DNA of 64,000 bases from Lachnospiraceae bacterium. GTDB taxonomy: Bacteria > Bacillota > Clostridia > Lachnospirales > Lachnospiraceae. Positions 53,954-62,769 of this stretch are shown piece by piece. The stretch is from positions 124,001 to 188,000 of the forward strand of contig JAQVCT010000003.1 in assembly GCA_028689655.1 (NCBI GenBank), read 5' to 3'. The translations under genes were made by a program, and so were the position numbers. Numbering within the stretch: position 1 is the first letter of the stretch; each line of letters starts with the position of its first letter. Below the pieces are notes generated by a model. That model searched no databases and had not been told where the DNA came from. It saw nothing but the letters and a program-made list of their open reading frames with translations.

Positions 53954-55285
53954 CTAGATTCTGTATAAATATTGCTCAATTTCCCATGGCGTAACCTGTT
54001 CTGTGTATTCCTGCCATTCTTTTTTCTTGGCTTCCACATATTTCTCCATGACGTGTCTGCCCAGTGTCTGCCTTAGTAGATCATCCTGTTCCAATGCCAG
54101 CACTGCTTCCCGCAAGGTCAATGGAAGGGTATCGATTCCTTTTTCCTGACGTTCACTGTCAGTCATATCATATACATTGCCGTCCACACATGCCGGTGGC
54201 ACGATCTTATTTTTCATACCATCTAACCCTGCTCTCAGACAAACTGCCAGTGTGAGGTATGGATTGGCCGATGCATCAGGGCTTCGAAGCTCTATCCTGC
54301 AGTTTTCTTCCTTCGCCGCCGGAATACGGATCAATGGCCCTCTGTTCCGTGCACTCCATGCGATGTAGACCGGTGCTTCATACCCAGGTACCAGCCTCTT
54401 GTAGGAGTTGATCAATGGATTGCTGATAGCGGTCATTCCCTTCAGGTGTTTCATGATTCCACCGATAAAGTAGTATGCCTCCTGACTGAGATGATAGGAA
54501 TCCTTCTCATCCCAAAAAATATTCTTTCCATTCTTTGACAAAGACATATTGATGTGCATACCGGAGCCATTCACCCCATATTTGGGCTTTGGCATAAAGG
54601 TAGCATGAAGTCCGTGTCTCTTGGCAATGGTCTTCACTGCCAGCTTGAACGTCATGACGTTATCCGCTGTTTTCAGTGCATCATCATAACGGAAATCAAT
54701 CTCATGCTGTGCCGGTGCCATCTCATGGTGGGAAGCCTCCACTTCGAATCCCATGTCCTCCAACGTGAGTACAATGTCACGTCTTGCATTCTCTCCAAAG
54801 TCAATCGGTCCCAGGTCGAAATAGCCTGCCTGCTCATGGGTCATGGTGGTAGGCAGCGTATTCTCATCTGTATCGAACAGGAAGAACTCGCATTCCGGAC
54901 CTACGTTAAAGGTATATCCCAGTTCCTCCGCTTCCCTCACTGCCATTTTCAGAATATGTCTTGGATCTCCCTCAAAGGGTTCCCCGTTAAAGCGATGTAC
55001 ATCGCAGATCAGTCGCGCCACCTTCCCCTGCTGTGGGCGCCATGGGAAAATAGCCAGTGAATCCAGATCCGGATAGAGATACATATCAGATTCCTCGATT
55101 CCTGCAAATCCTTCAATTGCAGAACCATCGAACATACACCCATTGTTCAGCGCTTTTTCCAGTTGGCTGGAAGTGATTGCCACATTTTTCATATTTCCAA
55201 AAATATCTGTAAACTGCAACCGAATAAATTCTACATCTTCCTCTTCCACAAGCTTGATGATATCCTCTTTGCTGTATTTACTCAT
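53954..55285 (-). CDS. glnA: glutamine synthetase type I
   Basis: A 443-residue GSI-alpha-type enzyme making glutamine from glutamate, ammonia and ATP. Signatures are [21 protein letters not shown] near 57, [10 protein letters not shown] near 129, [17 protein letters not shown] near 185, [17 protein letters not shown] near 239 and [25 protein letters not shown] near 332. The start at 55285 (MSKYSKEDI) has AAAGGAAA 9 bases upstream; an ATG at 55312 is possible. It lacks the Tyr adenylylation region of GSI-beta. Expression is probably controlled by the leader described at 55437-55476. Confidence 0.95.
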   Translation of the reverse strand: MSKYSKEDIIKLVEEEDVEFIRLQFTDIFGNMKNVAITSSQLEKALNNGCMFDGSAIEGFAGIEESDMYLYPDLDSLAIFPWRPQQGKVARLICDVHRFNGEPFEGDPRHILKMAVREAEELGYTFNVGPECEFFLFDTDENTLPTTMTHEQAGYFDLGPIDFGENARRDIVLTLEDMGFEVEASHHEMAPAQHEIDFRYDDALKTADNVMTFKLAVKTIAKRHGLHATFMPKPKYGVNGSGMHINMSLSKNGKNIFWDEKDSYHLSQEAYYFIGGIMKHLKGMTAISNPLINSYKRLVPGYEAPVYIAWSARNRGPLIRIPAAKEENCRIELRSPDASANPYLTLAVCLRAGLDGMKNKIVPPACVDGNVYDMTDSERQEKGIDTLPLTLREAVLALEQDDLLRQTLGRHVMEKYVEAKKKEWQEYTEQVTPWEIEQYLYRI

Positions 55286-55436
55286 TTTTTCATTTCCTTT
55301 CTTTTCATCCATGATCCCTTTATCTGTTAAGATCTTTTATCCCGGAATCGCTTATATTCCCATTCATTCTAGTCTCTCAACTGTAACTTTTCAAGTAACT
55401 TGCCAGGTGGTTCCCATTGTAAATTATCAAAAATAC

Positions 55437-55476
55437 AAAAAAGACATTCCTACCCCTGTAAGAACGCCTTTGTTCT
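55437..55476 (-). promoter_or_regulatory. glnA leader: terminator overlapped by an ANTAR-like hexaloop hairpin
   Basis: On the minus strand GGCGTTCTTAC-AGGG-GTAGGAATGTC forms an 11-bp stem (three wobble pairs) followed by TTTTTT (55437-55468), an intrinsic terminator. Just before it, AGAAC-AAAGGC-GTTCT (55461-55476) forms a 5-bp hairpin with a hexaloop having A at position 1 and G at position 4, the ANTAR recognition signature. It uses the terminator's 5' strand, so the two are exclusive. The second hairpin of the usual pair was not clearly found. Confidence 0.6.
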
Positions 55477-55478
55477 GT

Positions 55479-55511
55479 ATTATAGTAACAGCTATTCTGT
55501 GCGTTTGTCAA
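55479..55511 (-). promoter_or_regulatory. glnA promoter
   Basis: A consensus TTGACA (55506-55511) with TACTAT (55482-55487, spacer 18) overlapping TATAAT (55479-55484, spacer 21) on the minus strand. Transcription would begin at the hexaloop hairpin. Confidence 0.6.
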
Positions 55512-55547
55512 TACGAATTCCGTCTATTTTCCCTGTTTTTATCCATT

Positions 55548-55696
55548 GTAACTATTCAGAACCTCATGCGCAAAATCGCTTCTTCGAAGCTTTCCTTTTG
55601 CTTATGTGGTTACTTCGCCAAGTAAATTCATAAAAATCAGCTCATGCAAGCATGATTCGCATATTTTTATGAATTTACTTGGCTCTGAATAGTTAC
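55548..55696. repeat. 149-bp nested inverted repeat upstream of glnA
   Basis: Outer arms GTAACTATTCAGA (55548-55560) and its exact complement (55684-55696) enclose a second perfect 20-bp inverted repeat (55618-55637 with 55663-55682, arm starting CCAAGTAAATTC). Between them lies a short GCTTC-TTC-GAAGC hairpin. There is no coding capacity. It sits between the divergent glnA and FMN-binding-like genes. Confidence 0.85.
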
Positions 55697-55759
55697 CATT
55701 TTGTAATATATTCCCATATTGATTCATAATATTAGTAAAAACATGTTATGAGGCTTGCT

Positions 55760-56209
55760 ATGAGTTCAAAAACGAAGATTGTCGTACTTCATATGAAGGA
55801 ATTAGTCTATACAGGTATCTTTGCATTGCTTGGCATCCTGTTCATCGTACTGATTATTATCATGTTCTTACCCGGAAGCAAGGATGCAAAAGAAACTGCC
55901 TCCACCAGTATCTATCAGCCTGGTGTGTATTCCACCACGCTCACCCTGGGGGGAAATTCCATCGATATTGAAGTGGTGGTAGATGAAAATAATATTAATT
56001 CCATCCGATTAGTCAATCTGGACGAAGCAGTTGCCACCATGTATCCTCTGATAGAATCCTCTTTTCAGGATCTGGTCAATCAGATCTGTGAGAGCCAGTC
56101 CCTGGATGGCATTACATATTCCGATGACAACAAATACACCACCCTGGTTCTCCTGGACGCCATCTCCACCTCTCTGGATAAAGCCCGCACCTCAGACGCC
56201 ACTGAATAA
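55760..56209 (+). CDS. membrane-anchored protein with FMN-binding-like domain
   Basis: A 149-residue protein with one N-terminal membrane helix (about 14-37, VYTGIFALLGILFIVLIIIMFLPG) and an external domain. YQPGVYSTTLTLGGNSIDIEVVVDENNINSIRLVNLDE resembles the FMN-bind domain of Rnf/Nqr-type and NosR-like proteins, but the Thr-containing flavinylation motif is not evident. The start at 55760 follows GAGG; an ATG at 55748 is also possible. The function is unknown. Confidence 0.65.
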   Translation: MSSKTKIVVLHMKELVYTGIFALLGILFIVLIIIMFLPGSKDAKETASTSIYQPGVYSTTLTLGGNSIDIEVVVDENNINSIRLVNLDEAVATMYPLIESSFQDLVNQICESQSLDGITYSDDNKYTTLVLLDAISTSLDKARTSDATE

Positions 56210-56233
56210 CCGAAGTTAGTCTCGGCTGTGTCC

Positions 56234-56491
56234 CACAGAAAAAGGCTCCACACCCCTATGCAAGCAACAGCATACTGTGGTGAATTTCTAAGTGTTAAAC
56301 AGAAGAACTTTCATTATTTTCTAAGGTTCACGATGACCGGCTGACACAAATCATCCATGATTTGAGGTCAGCCTAGCGAATACGTCCTGTATTCGCTTCA
56401 TCTGTCAACGAAGTTCTTCTGTTCATCACTAAGTAATTCTACCACAGTATCTGAATTAGCTTTGCATAGGGGTGTGAAGCCTTTTTCTGTG
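56234..56491. repeat. 258-bp nested inverted repeat, copy A
   Basis: The first 30 bases (CACAGAAAAAGGCTCCACAC...) and the complement of the last 30 match at 29 positions. Pairing continues with gaps for about 80 bases to CAGAAGAACTT. The 97-base interior holds hairpins GGCTGAC...GTCAGCC (with inner AATCA/TGATT) and AGCGAATAC-GTCC-TGTATTCGCT. The outer stem is flanked by A5 and T5 like a bidirectional terminator. It begins 24 bases after the FMN-binding-like gene. Confidence 0.85.
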
Positions 56492-56590
56492 ATCTACATC
56501 AACGACTACAAATAGAACCATTGCAAATCTTAAAGTGTAAATATATGTTGTCAGCATCTATCAATCAGGCTGCAATCGTAAACTATGAAT

Positions 56591-56845
56591 AAAAACAGAT
56601 GACGGCAGGCTTCCTGCATGGATAATTCATAACTCATGTTCCAAAAATGTTAATGCCAGGCAGAAGAAATATGGATAAACAGCAATTCCCTCACAGGGAT
56701 GTGAAGGAAAGCCCTTTAGAAGCCACGATGGCTTCTAAAGGGCGGTTGCGTACGTTATCAATACCTGACTATTTCTTCTGTCTGACATTTACTTTTTAAC
56801 ATGAGTTTTGTTTCCATGCAGGAAGCCTGCCGCCATCTGTTTTTC
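56591..56845. repeat. 255-bp nested inverted repeat, copy B
   Basis: The first 32 bases (AAAAACAGATGACGGCAGGC...) and the complement of the last 32 match at 31 positions. Pairing continues intermittently through ACTCATGTT to CAGAAGAAAT, about 80-90 bases. The interior holds GCCCTTTAGAAGCCA-CGA-TGGCTTCTAAAGGGC-type and TTCC...GGAA hairpins. It ends 40 bases after the glgP stop. Together with copy A it accounts for the 676-base gap. Confidence 0.85.
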
Positions 56846-56885
56846 AAAGTCTGCAGTTGCAGCCTCACCAATCTGGATCTGATTC

Positions 56886-59210
56886 TTACTCTGTTAATTT
56901 CCAGATATCGCGGTTGTACTCTGCGATGGTTCTGTCGGATGAGAAAAATCCTGCTTTTGCGATGTTCACTAACATCATTCTCTTCCATTTCTCCTGATTC
57001 TCATAGTCCTTGAACATTCTGTCCTTGGTGGCAATATAGTCCTCCAGATCCAGTAATGTCATGAACCAGTCTTTATTTAACAGCTCTTTATATAATCTTT
57101 CCAGATTCTCTTTATGTCCGGCTTTCAGTGCCTGGGGTCCTACGATGAAGTCTACCGCTTCTTTGATCACTGGAGATTTTGCATAGTAATCTTTTGATAC
57201 ATAATCCGATTTATCATAATGGGCAATGACCTGCTCGCTCTTCTCACCGAATATATAGATGTTGTCATCTCCCACCAGATCATCGATCTCCACATTGGCA
57301 CCGTCCGAGGTGCCAAGGGTAACTGCACCGTTCAGCATGAATTTCATATTGCCTGTTCCGGAAGCTTCCTTGGAGGCAAGGGAGATCTGTTCTGAAATAT
57401 CACATGCCGGGATGAGTTTCTCCGCTTTGCTTACATTGTAATTCTCCACCATAAGAACTTTCATGTATGGATTTACATCGGGATCATTATTCACGATCTC
57501 CTGTAATACCAGCAATAGGTGAATGATGTCCTGAGCGATCACATAAGCCGGAGCTGCCTTTGCACCAAATACAAAAGTCATTGGTGTGGTAGGTTTCCTG
57601 CCAGATTTGATCTCCAGATACTTGTGGATGATATAAAGGGCGTTCATCTGCTGACGTTTGTACTCATGTAATCTCTTGATCTGAATATCAAAGATGGAGT
57701 CTGGATTTAATTCTACCCCCTGGGTCTCTTTGATGAAGTCCACCAACTGCTGTTTCTTCTCTTTTTTGATGGATACCAGAGAATTCAGTACTGCTTCATC
57801 ATCCTTGAATTCCAGCAGTTTTTCCAGTCTGCAGGCGTCCTTCTTATAGCTGTCACCGATGGTCTCCGTGAGGAAGGCTGCCAATTCACGGTTGCAGGAT
57901 AATAACCATCTGCGGAAGGTAATGCCGTTGGTCTTGTTATTGAATTTTTCAGGATAGATATCATAAAAATGTTTTAATTCTGTACCTTTAAGAATCTCTG
58001 TGTGGATGGCAGCGACACCGTTTACGCTGAAGCCGTAATGAATGTCAATGTGTGCCATGTGTACACGATTTTGTTTGTCAATGATCTGTACCTTTGGATC
58101 TTTGTATTTGGCTGCCACACGTTTGTCTAATTCCTTGATAATGGGCACTAACTGTGGTACCACTTTCTCCAGATATGCCAGGGGCCATTTCTCCAGTGCT
58201 TCTGCCAGGATGGTGTGATTCGTGTAAGCACAGGTCTTGCTCACCACGTCGATTGCCTCGTCCAAGGTAAATGCCTTTTCGTCCATGAGGATTCTGATAA
58301 GTTCCGGAATGACCATGGTTGGGTGAGTATCATTGATCTGAATCACCGCATGTTTGTGCATCTGACGAAGATCATACTGTTTTTCCCTCATCTCTTTTAA
58401 GATGAGCTGTGCCGCATTGCTTACCATAAAATACTGCTGATAGATACGAAGGAGCTGTCCTGCCTCATCGGAATCGTCCGGATAGAGGAATAAGGTAAGG
58501 TTCTTCTCGATATCCTCCTTATCAAAGTCAATTCCTTTTTTCACAATGCTCTCGTCTACGGTTTCGATATCGAACAGTCTTAACTTGTTCATGCCGTTGT
58601 TATATCCCACCACATCAATATCGTATAATCTGGAAGTCACTTTCTTATCTCCAAAGTTCACATCAAAAGTAACCTCTGTCTTGTTCAGCCAGGACTGCGC
58701 CTGAATCCAGTCATTTTTCTCTGCGCACTGCAATTTATCTTTAAATACCTGTTTGAACAGACCGAAATGATAATTCAATCCAATGCCCTCTCCCGGTAAT
58801 CCCAATGTTGCGATGGAATCCAGGAAACATGCTGCAAGTCTTCCAAGTCCGCCATTTCCAAGGGATGGCTCCGGCTCTACTTCCTCGATTGCGCTTAATG
58901 ATTTTCCATTTTCTGTGAGAATTTCATCCAATTTATCATAGACTCCAAGGTTGATCAAATTGTTGGATAACAATTTACCGATGAGGAACTCTGCTGAGAT
59001 ATAGTATATTTTCTTGTCCCCTGAAATAGGTGTTGTAATGTCTGCCAGACCTTTTGCCAGTCTTAAAATTGCAAAATATAATTCTTCATTGTCACATGCT
59101 TTTATGTCTTTTTGATACATTTCCTGTGTAAATATCTGTAATTGCTTTTCTAAGTTCATTATCATAACCTCTCTTTGCATTTTTAATTCTAATGTCATTT
59201 CCTGTGCCAT
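56886..59210 (-). CDS. glgP: glycogen/maltodextrin phosphorylase
   Basis: A 774-residue GT35 phosphorylase releasing glucose-1-P from glycogen or maltodextrins. The PLP lysine is in [28 protein letters not shown] near 636. [21 protein letters not shown] near 107, [13 protein letters not shown] near 298, [14 protein letters not shown] near 330 and [20 protein letters not shown] near 522 are conserved. The start at 59210 ([10 protein letters not shown]) follows AAGGAGG. The N-terminal regulatory extension is short, as in bacterial enzymes. It works with MalQ on imported maltodextrin. Confidence 0.95.
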   Translation of the reverse strand: MAQEMTLELKMQREVMIMNLEKQLQIFTQEMYQKDIKACDNEELYFAILRLAKGLADITTPISGDKKIYYISAEFLIGKLLSNNLINLGVYDKLDEILTENGKSLSAIEEVEPEPSLGNGGLGRLAACFLDSIATLGLPGEGIGLNYHFGLFKQVFKDKLQCAEKNDWIQAQSWLNKTEVTFDVNFGDKKVTSRLYDIDVVGYNNGMNKLRLFDIETVDESIVKKGIDFDKEDIEKNLTLFLYPDDSDEAGQLLRIYQQYFMVSNAAQLILKEMREKQYDLRQMHKHAVIQINDTHPTMVIPELIRILMDEKAFTLDEAIDVVSKTCAYTNHTILAEALEKWPLAYLEKVVPQLVPIIKELDKRVAAKYKDPKVQIIDKQNRVHMAHIDIHYGFSVNGVAAIHTEILKGTELKHFYDIYPEKFNNKTNGITFRRWLLSCNRELAAFLTETIGDSYKKDACRLEKLLEFKDDEAVLNSLVSIKKEKKQQLVDFIKETQGVELNPDSIFDIQIKRLHEYKRQQMNALYIIHKYLEIKSGRKPTTPMTFVFGAKAAPAYVIAQDIIHLLLVLQEIVNNDPDVNPYMKVLMVENYNVSKAEKLIPACDISEQISLASKEASGTGNMKFMLNGAVTLGTSDGANVEIDDLVGDDNIYIFGEKSEQVIAHYDKSDYVSKDYYAKSPVIKEAVDFIVGPQALKAGHKENLERLYKELLNKDWFMTLLDLEDYIATKDRMFKDYENQEKWKRMMLVNIAKAGFFSSDRTIAEYNRDIWKLTE

Positions 59211-59271
59211 CTTCTGATCCTCCTTATGGTAATGCCCTCTCACATGTGTTCACGTTCGACGGCAGGTCGCC

Positions 59272-59309
59272 GGAACCATCTCAATATGATACTGGGTATC
59301 ATGGGTTCC
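59272..59309 (-). promoter_or_regulatory. hairpin in glgP leader
   Basis: GGAACC pairs with GGTTCC, enclosing ATGATAC-CCA-GTATCAT, within the 170-base glgP leader. Its purpose is unknown; it may affect mRNA stability. Confidence 0.45.
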
Positions 59310-59384
59310 TCCTCAGTACCGACTCTGATATACGACTCGTCACCTGCGAATCTGTTTTTCCTGTACACTTGTCTTATCGTTTAC

Positions 59385-59413
59385 AATCTAACATAGGAAA
59401 ACGTTTTCCGCAA
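59385..59413 (-). promoter_or_regulatory. glgP promoter with LacI-type operator in the spacer
   Basis: Minus-strand TTGCGG (59408-59413) and TAGATT (59385-59390) are 17 bases apart. The perfect palindrome GGAAAACGTTTTCC (59396-59409) overlaps the -35 and spacer. A near-identical site lies before the adjacent LacI gene. It could alternatively be a CcpA site. Confidence 0.65.
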
Positions 59414-59491
59414 GCCTTTATTTTTATTTTTCGCAATATTTACATTTTATAGACTCTTCTGATGTGGATCATGGAGCACTTTATACACCTG

Positions 59492-60481
59492 TCAGCATAT
59501 AATATCCAGATACTGCATCCGCACCATCTCGTAGTCCAGCACTATGTTTTTGCCCTCGTTTTCCTCCATGAGACTGTACAGTTCACGCACTGCCTCCCCT
59601 GATATCCTGGCGAAATTCTGTCTCACGGTATTCATCTGTTTGCCCACATATCCCATGAGCATGATACCGTCAAATCCACATACGGGACGGAATATGTCCA
59701 TCTCTGTCAATGCTTTCATGGCACCGATTGCCATGAGATCCGAGGCACATACTACTATATCTTTATGCTGTCCGTATTGAAAAGTTAATTTTCTCGCTTC
59801 CAGTTCACTGAAATTGCCATAGCGCACCAGCATGGTGAGCTTGAGCTCCTGCACCAGTTGATTCATTCCCTTTAGCCGTTCATCTGTCACATATCCATTT
59901 TTCTTTCCCGCAATATAGAGGACACGCTTTGCGTTATTTTCCAGTATGGTCTTTTTGGCAATATCATATTGTGCCCTTTTATGATCGATCCATACAGAAC
60001 TGGTGGTGGCATTCACGATGGGGGCATCCACGATGACGATCTTGAATCTCTCTGCCTGTATCAATTCGTGCAACACGTAATCATCCTTTGACAGCCCGCA
60101 TATGATGATTCCTGCAATATTCTGGGACAGGAAATACCGGGTGATCTCCTCATAAGTCATGTCCTGAATCATGGAAAAAAATACAGTGACAAGATCCAGA
60201 TTATATTCCTTTGCCTGGCGGATGGCACCTGCCATATACTGCATCCCGATCTCATCAATTGCCTGGGTCTGGGCATTGAGGTTGATGAGCAGCGCGATTC
60301 TGCCGGACTTTTTGGATGATAAGGCCGCTGCGATGGCATTGGGCACAAAACCCAGTTCCGCAATGGCTCTATTCACTTTTTCCTTCGTGGCAACACTCAC
60401 GTTTGGGTAGTTATTTAACACTTTGGATACGGTGGAGATTGCCACCCCTGCCTGCCTTGCCACATCTTTGATGGATACCAT
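59492..60481 (-). CDS. LacI family regulator next to glgP
   Basis: A 329-residue LacI/GalR regulator with HTH VSIKDVARQAGVAISTVSKVLNNYPNVS (about 2-29), hinge NAIAAALSSKK near 50, and a sugar-binding domain to the C terminus (VCGFDGIMLMGYVGKQMNTVRQNFARISGEA near 268). It lies upstream of glgP in the same orientation, and both genes have matching palindromes at their promoters, which suggests control of glgP and autoregulation. Confidence 0.88.
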   Translation of the reverse strand: MVSIKDVARQAGVAISTVSKVLNNYPNVSVATKEKVNRAIAELGFVPNAIAAALSSKKSGRIALLINLNAQTQAIDEIGMQYMAGAIRQAKEYNLDLVTVFFSMIQDMTYEEITRYFLSQNIAGIIICGLSKDDYVLHELIQAERFKIVIVDAPIVNATTSSVWIDHKRAQYDIAKKTILENNAKRVLYIAGKKNGYVTDERLKGMNQLVQELKLTMLVRYGNFSELEARKLTFQYGQHKDIVVCASDLMAIGAMKALTEMDIFRPVCGFDGIMLMGYVGKQMNTVRQNFARISGEAVRELYSLMEENEGKNIVLDYEMVRMQYLDIIC

Positions 60482-60522
60482 AACTACATTACTCCTTTAT
60501 TTAGGGTGCTTCCTCTTGACTC

Positions 60523-60640
60523 TGCTTAGATAAGCAGACTCGAAAGCTTCGCTTTCTCGTTCGCGTTGCTCGTCAATTCTCAATCTGATAGTGCTTTGAT
60601 GCAAGCATCAGCACTACATCTTTCGATTTGACTCTGCTTA
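60523..60640 (-). repeat. cluster of hairpins in the LacI gene leader
   Basis: CTGCTTA-GA-TAAGCAG, GAAAGC-TTC-GCTTTC and AGTGCT-T-TGATGC-AA-GCATCA-GCACT follow one another, flanked by two copies of TTGACTCTGCTTA. It lies in the 5' untranslated region of the LacI-family gene at 59492. Confidence 0.55.
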
Positions 60641-60644
60641 TCGC

Positions 60645-60704
60645 GGAAATCGTTTTCCGGTAGTTTATATTGTGTATCTTAGCAGATGTTTTCTCATAAT
60701 ACAA
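60645..60704 (-). promoter_or_regulatory. promoter and operator of the LacI gene
   Basis: Minus-strand TTGTAT (60699-60704) and TAAGAT (60676-60681) are 17 bases apart. Downstream, GGAAATCGTTTTCC (60645-60658) differs by one base from the perfect glgP operator, consistent with autoregulation. Confidence 0.6.
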
Positions 60705-60803
60705 GTTCTATCATTTCATTTGAAATGATTACTCAAAAAAGCGATCGCATCACAGCAGCTAAACTATGACGCAATCGCTTTCTATTCTCTTGCTTTGTTT
60801 CCT

Positions 60804-60878
60804 TTACTCTGTCTTCCCTTACTCTGTTTTCTTTTACTCTGTTTTCTTTTACTCTGTTTCCTCTTACTCTGTTTCTCC
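60804..60878. repeat. 15-bp tandem repeat after DUF2207 gene
   Basis: Five units with exact 15-base period (TTACTCTGTTTTCTT-like), beginning 25 bases past the DUF2207 stop. A short frame through it would read NRVKE repeats, but it has no ribosome site and overlaps the DUF2207 end. Confidence 0.9.
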
Positions 60879-60904
60879 CGCCCTGCTTCTCAGGCTTTGG
60901 AATA

Positions 60905-62581
60905 TTATCGGGAACCGCCGCCGCTGCCGCCTCCGATGGAACCACCACCGCCACCAAAGGACGCGCTTCCACCGCTTCCTGCACTTCGTTTTGCCTGTTC
61001 CTCTGCCTCTTCTCTGCGTCTCATGGCCTGATAGGTCAAGAGGTAATACTGATTTGCATAATAAATATTCTGTTCATATACATCCAACTCCTGGCGAATC
61101 TGCGGACAAAGATTTTTCAACTGTTTCATTACCTGATCTGCAATTCCGTAAAGTGTCGCATAGACCATATAATCCTGCCAGATGATGGTTTCCTGTATAT
61201 TTCGTTCCCCGATGAGGGAGAAGTCAAGGAGATATTCCTTTAATCCCAGCAGTTCACCCAGTTCCTTTTCTCCACTTGGGGTGAGGGCACTGAGGCGATT
61301 GGAGATGCCTCCCTTAAAGCAGGCATGAGTCCGCAGATATGATTCCCCCTCTGATTCGCTTTTGCTGATAAAGCTGCGTAACGTCTTTGGCTTTTCATTA
61401 AAATACGCACTAAGCTCCTGTTTCTGTAGGACACCGTCCGCCCCGGCAGCACATTCCAGCACCGTATAGAGGTATTCTTCATAAGCATCTGCCGACTGCC
61501 CTGGTTCTTTCACCAGCCGCAGGCTGACTTCTTCCTTTTTCGTTCCCTGTGTCTTCACAGGTTCCAGACAGCCATCGGATACCAGCCGCAGCATGGTGGT
61601 GGCCAATATGGCGCCATCTTCACATACCTGGAACTCTTTTCCCAGACGATAGGTAGCATTGATATTTCCGTCATTGGGAATGTCTCTGAAATAGTTTTGC
61701 TTTTTTGCAAACTTTTTGATCTTGCCATCATACATTTTCTTCCGTATTCGGTTTACCAGCACGACGATACCTATCACCACAGCAGCGATCAGTATCAGAA
61801 CGATCCCCACTGCCACATCAGACACATCTTCATCCGAACTGTCATAGTCGCTTCCTTCAAAGGCAGCTTCCTTGACCGCTTCGAAGCTTCCCTCCTCCTG
61901 TCTTGCCGGATTTAATATGCCCTTCTGAAATGCAAACATTATGGTCATATGATTGTCCTTTTCCAGGGCTTTCTCTGTATAAGCATAGATACTGTCATCA
62001 TCAAATGCCACCTGTCCGTCATAACCAAATGCCCAGATATCGCAGATATCATCGGTGATGGGTGTCCCATCCCACAGGGTGATCCGCACATCCGCATTCG
62101 TAGGGGTGGTGTTCATCTGATCATTGATAAAGCGGAAATTTACTCCATCTGCATCCTCGTAGCTTCCTACCACATGATCCACTGTGTAGGAGATTCTATA
62201 AACACGATGTCCATACTGACTGATGCCAAAGCACAGTTCGTATCCATCCTCTGTAGGCAGGATACCACAGGTATAGGACTTGTCATCAAAGGAGGCATCC
62301 ACATCCCATGCATCCAGCACAGCATATTCCTACTCCTCGTCAGAGACCTGCAGGTCATGAATCGTTATACCGGATAATGCTTTGATGGGGATATAATTCT
62401 CCGTTCCCTCATCGAAATCGCCCTCCCAGTACTGTACCACATCCATGGACCCATCCTGCTGTATCGTAGCTTCCACTTGTATCATATTTATATGATTTGC
62501 TGCATTTACCGGCATTCCACATAGTAAAACAGCCATACATAAAATACCAAAAAGTAAAAATTTCTTACCTGTCTGTTTCAT
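60905..62581 (-). pseudogene. DUF2207 membrane protein gene with in-frame TAG at codon 84
   Basis: Two frames in the same register make one 558-residue DUF2207 protein, interrupted by TAG at 62330-62332. The first 83 residues have a signal peptide (FLLFGILCMAVLLCGMPVNA) and the start of the DUF2207 domain, ending VSDEE. The second part resumes EYAVLDAWDVDASFDDKSYTCGIL. It has a membrane helix (about VAVGIVLILIAAVVIGIVVLV) and the glycine/serine-rich tail typical of the family. The TAG most simply replaces CAG or TGG. The function of DUF2207 proteins is unknown; they often adjoin lemA. Confidence 0.8.
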
Positions 62582-62602
62582 TTTTATGCCCTTCTACTTG
62601 AA

Positions 62603-62735
62603 CGTCAGCCCATCTTAAATTTGTCCTGTTAAGGAACTATCGTTGCTTAATCCCTTTGGGATAATCCTTCCTTCGGAAGTATTACATTGGACAAATGGGC
62701 TGACGCTGCATATCAAGTTTTCCCGGAAAACTTGA
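62603..62735. repeat. nested inverted repeat and adjacent hairpin upstream of DUF2207 gene
   Basis: CGTCAGCCCAT...TTTGTCC (62603-62626) is complementary to GGACAAATGGGCTGACG (62689-62705). The interior has ATCCC-TTTG-GGAT and CTTCC-TTC-GGAAG hairpins. Directly after comes TCAAGTTTTC paired with GAAAACTTGA (62713-62735). It fills the gap between the DUF4428 and DUF2207 genes. Confidence 0.7.
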
Positions 62736-62769
62736 CACAATCCTTGAACATCAGTTCATTATAATTTTC

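Noticed and set aside
56758-56988. Small gene between glgP and the nested repeats
   Set aside because: It lies across one arm of the inverted repeat and the glgP 3' end, with no ribosome site or family features.
60733-60984. Short reading frame with NRVKE repeats
   Set aside because: It is produced by the 15-bp tandem repeat, overlaps the DUF2207 3' end in another frame, and has no ribosome site.
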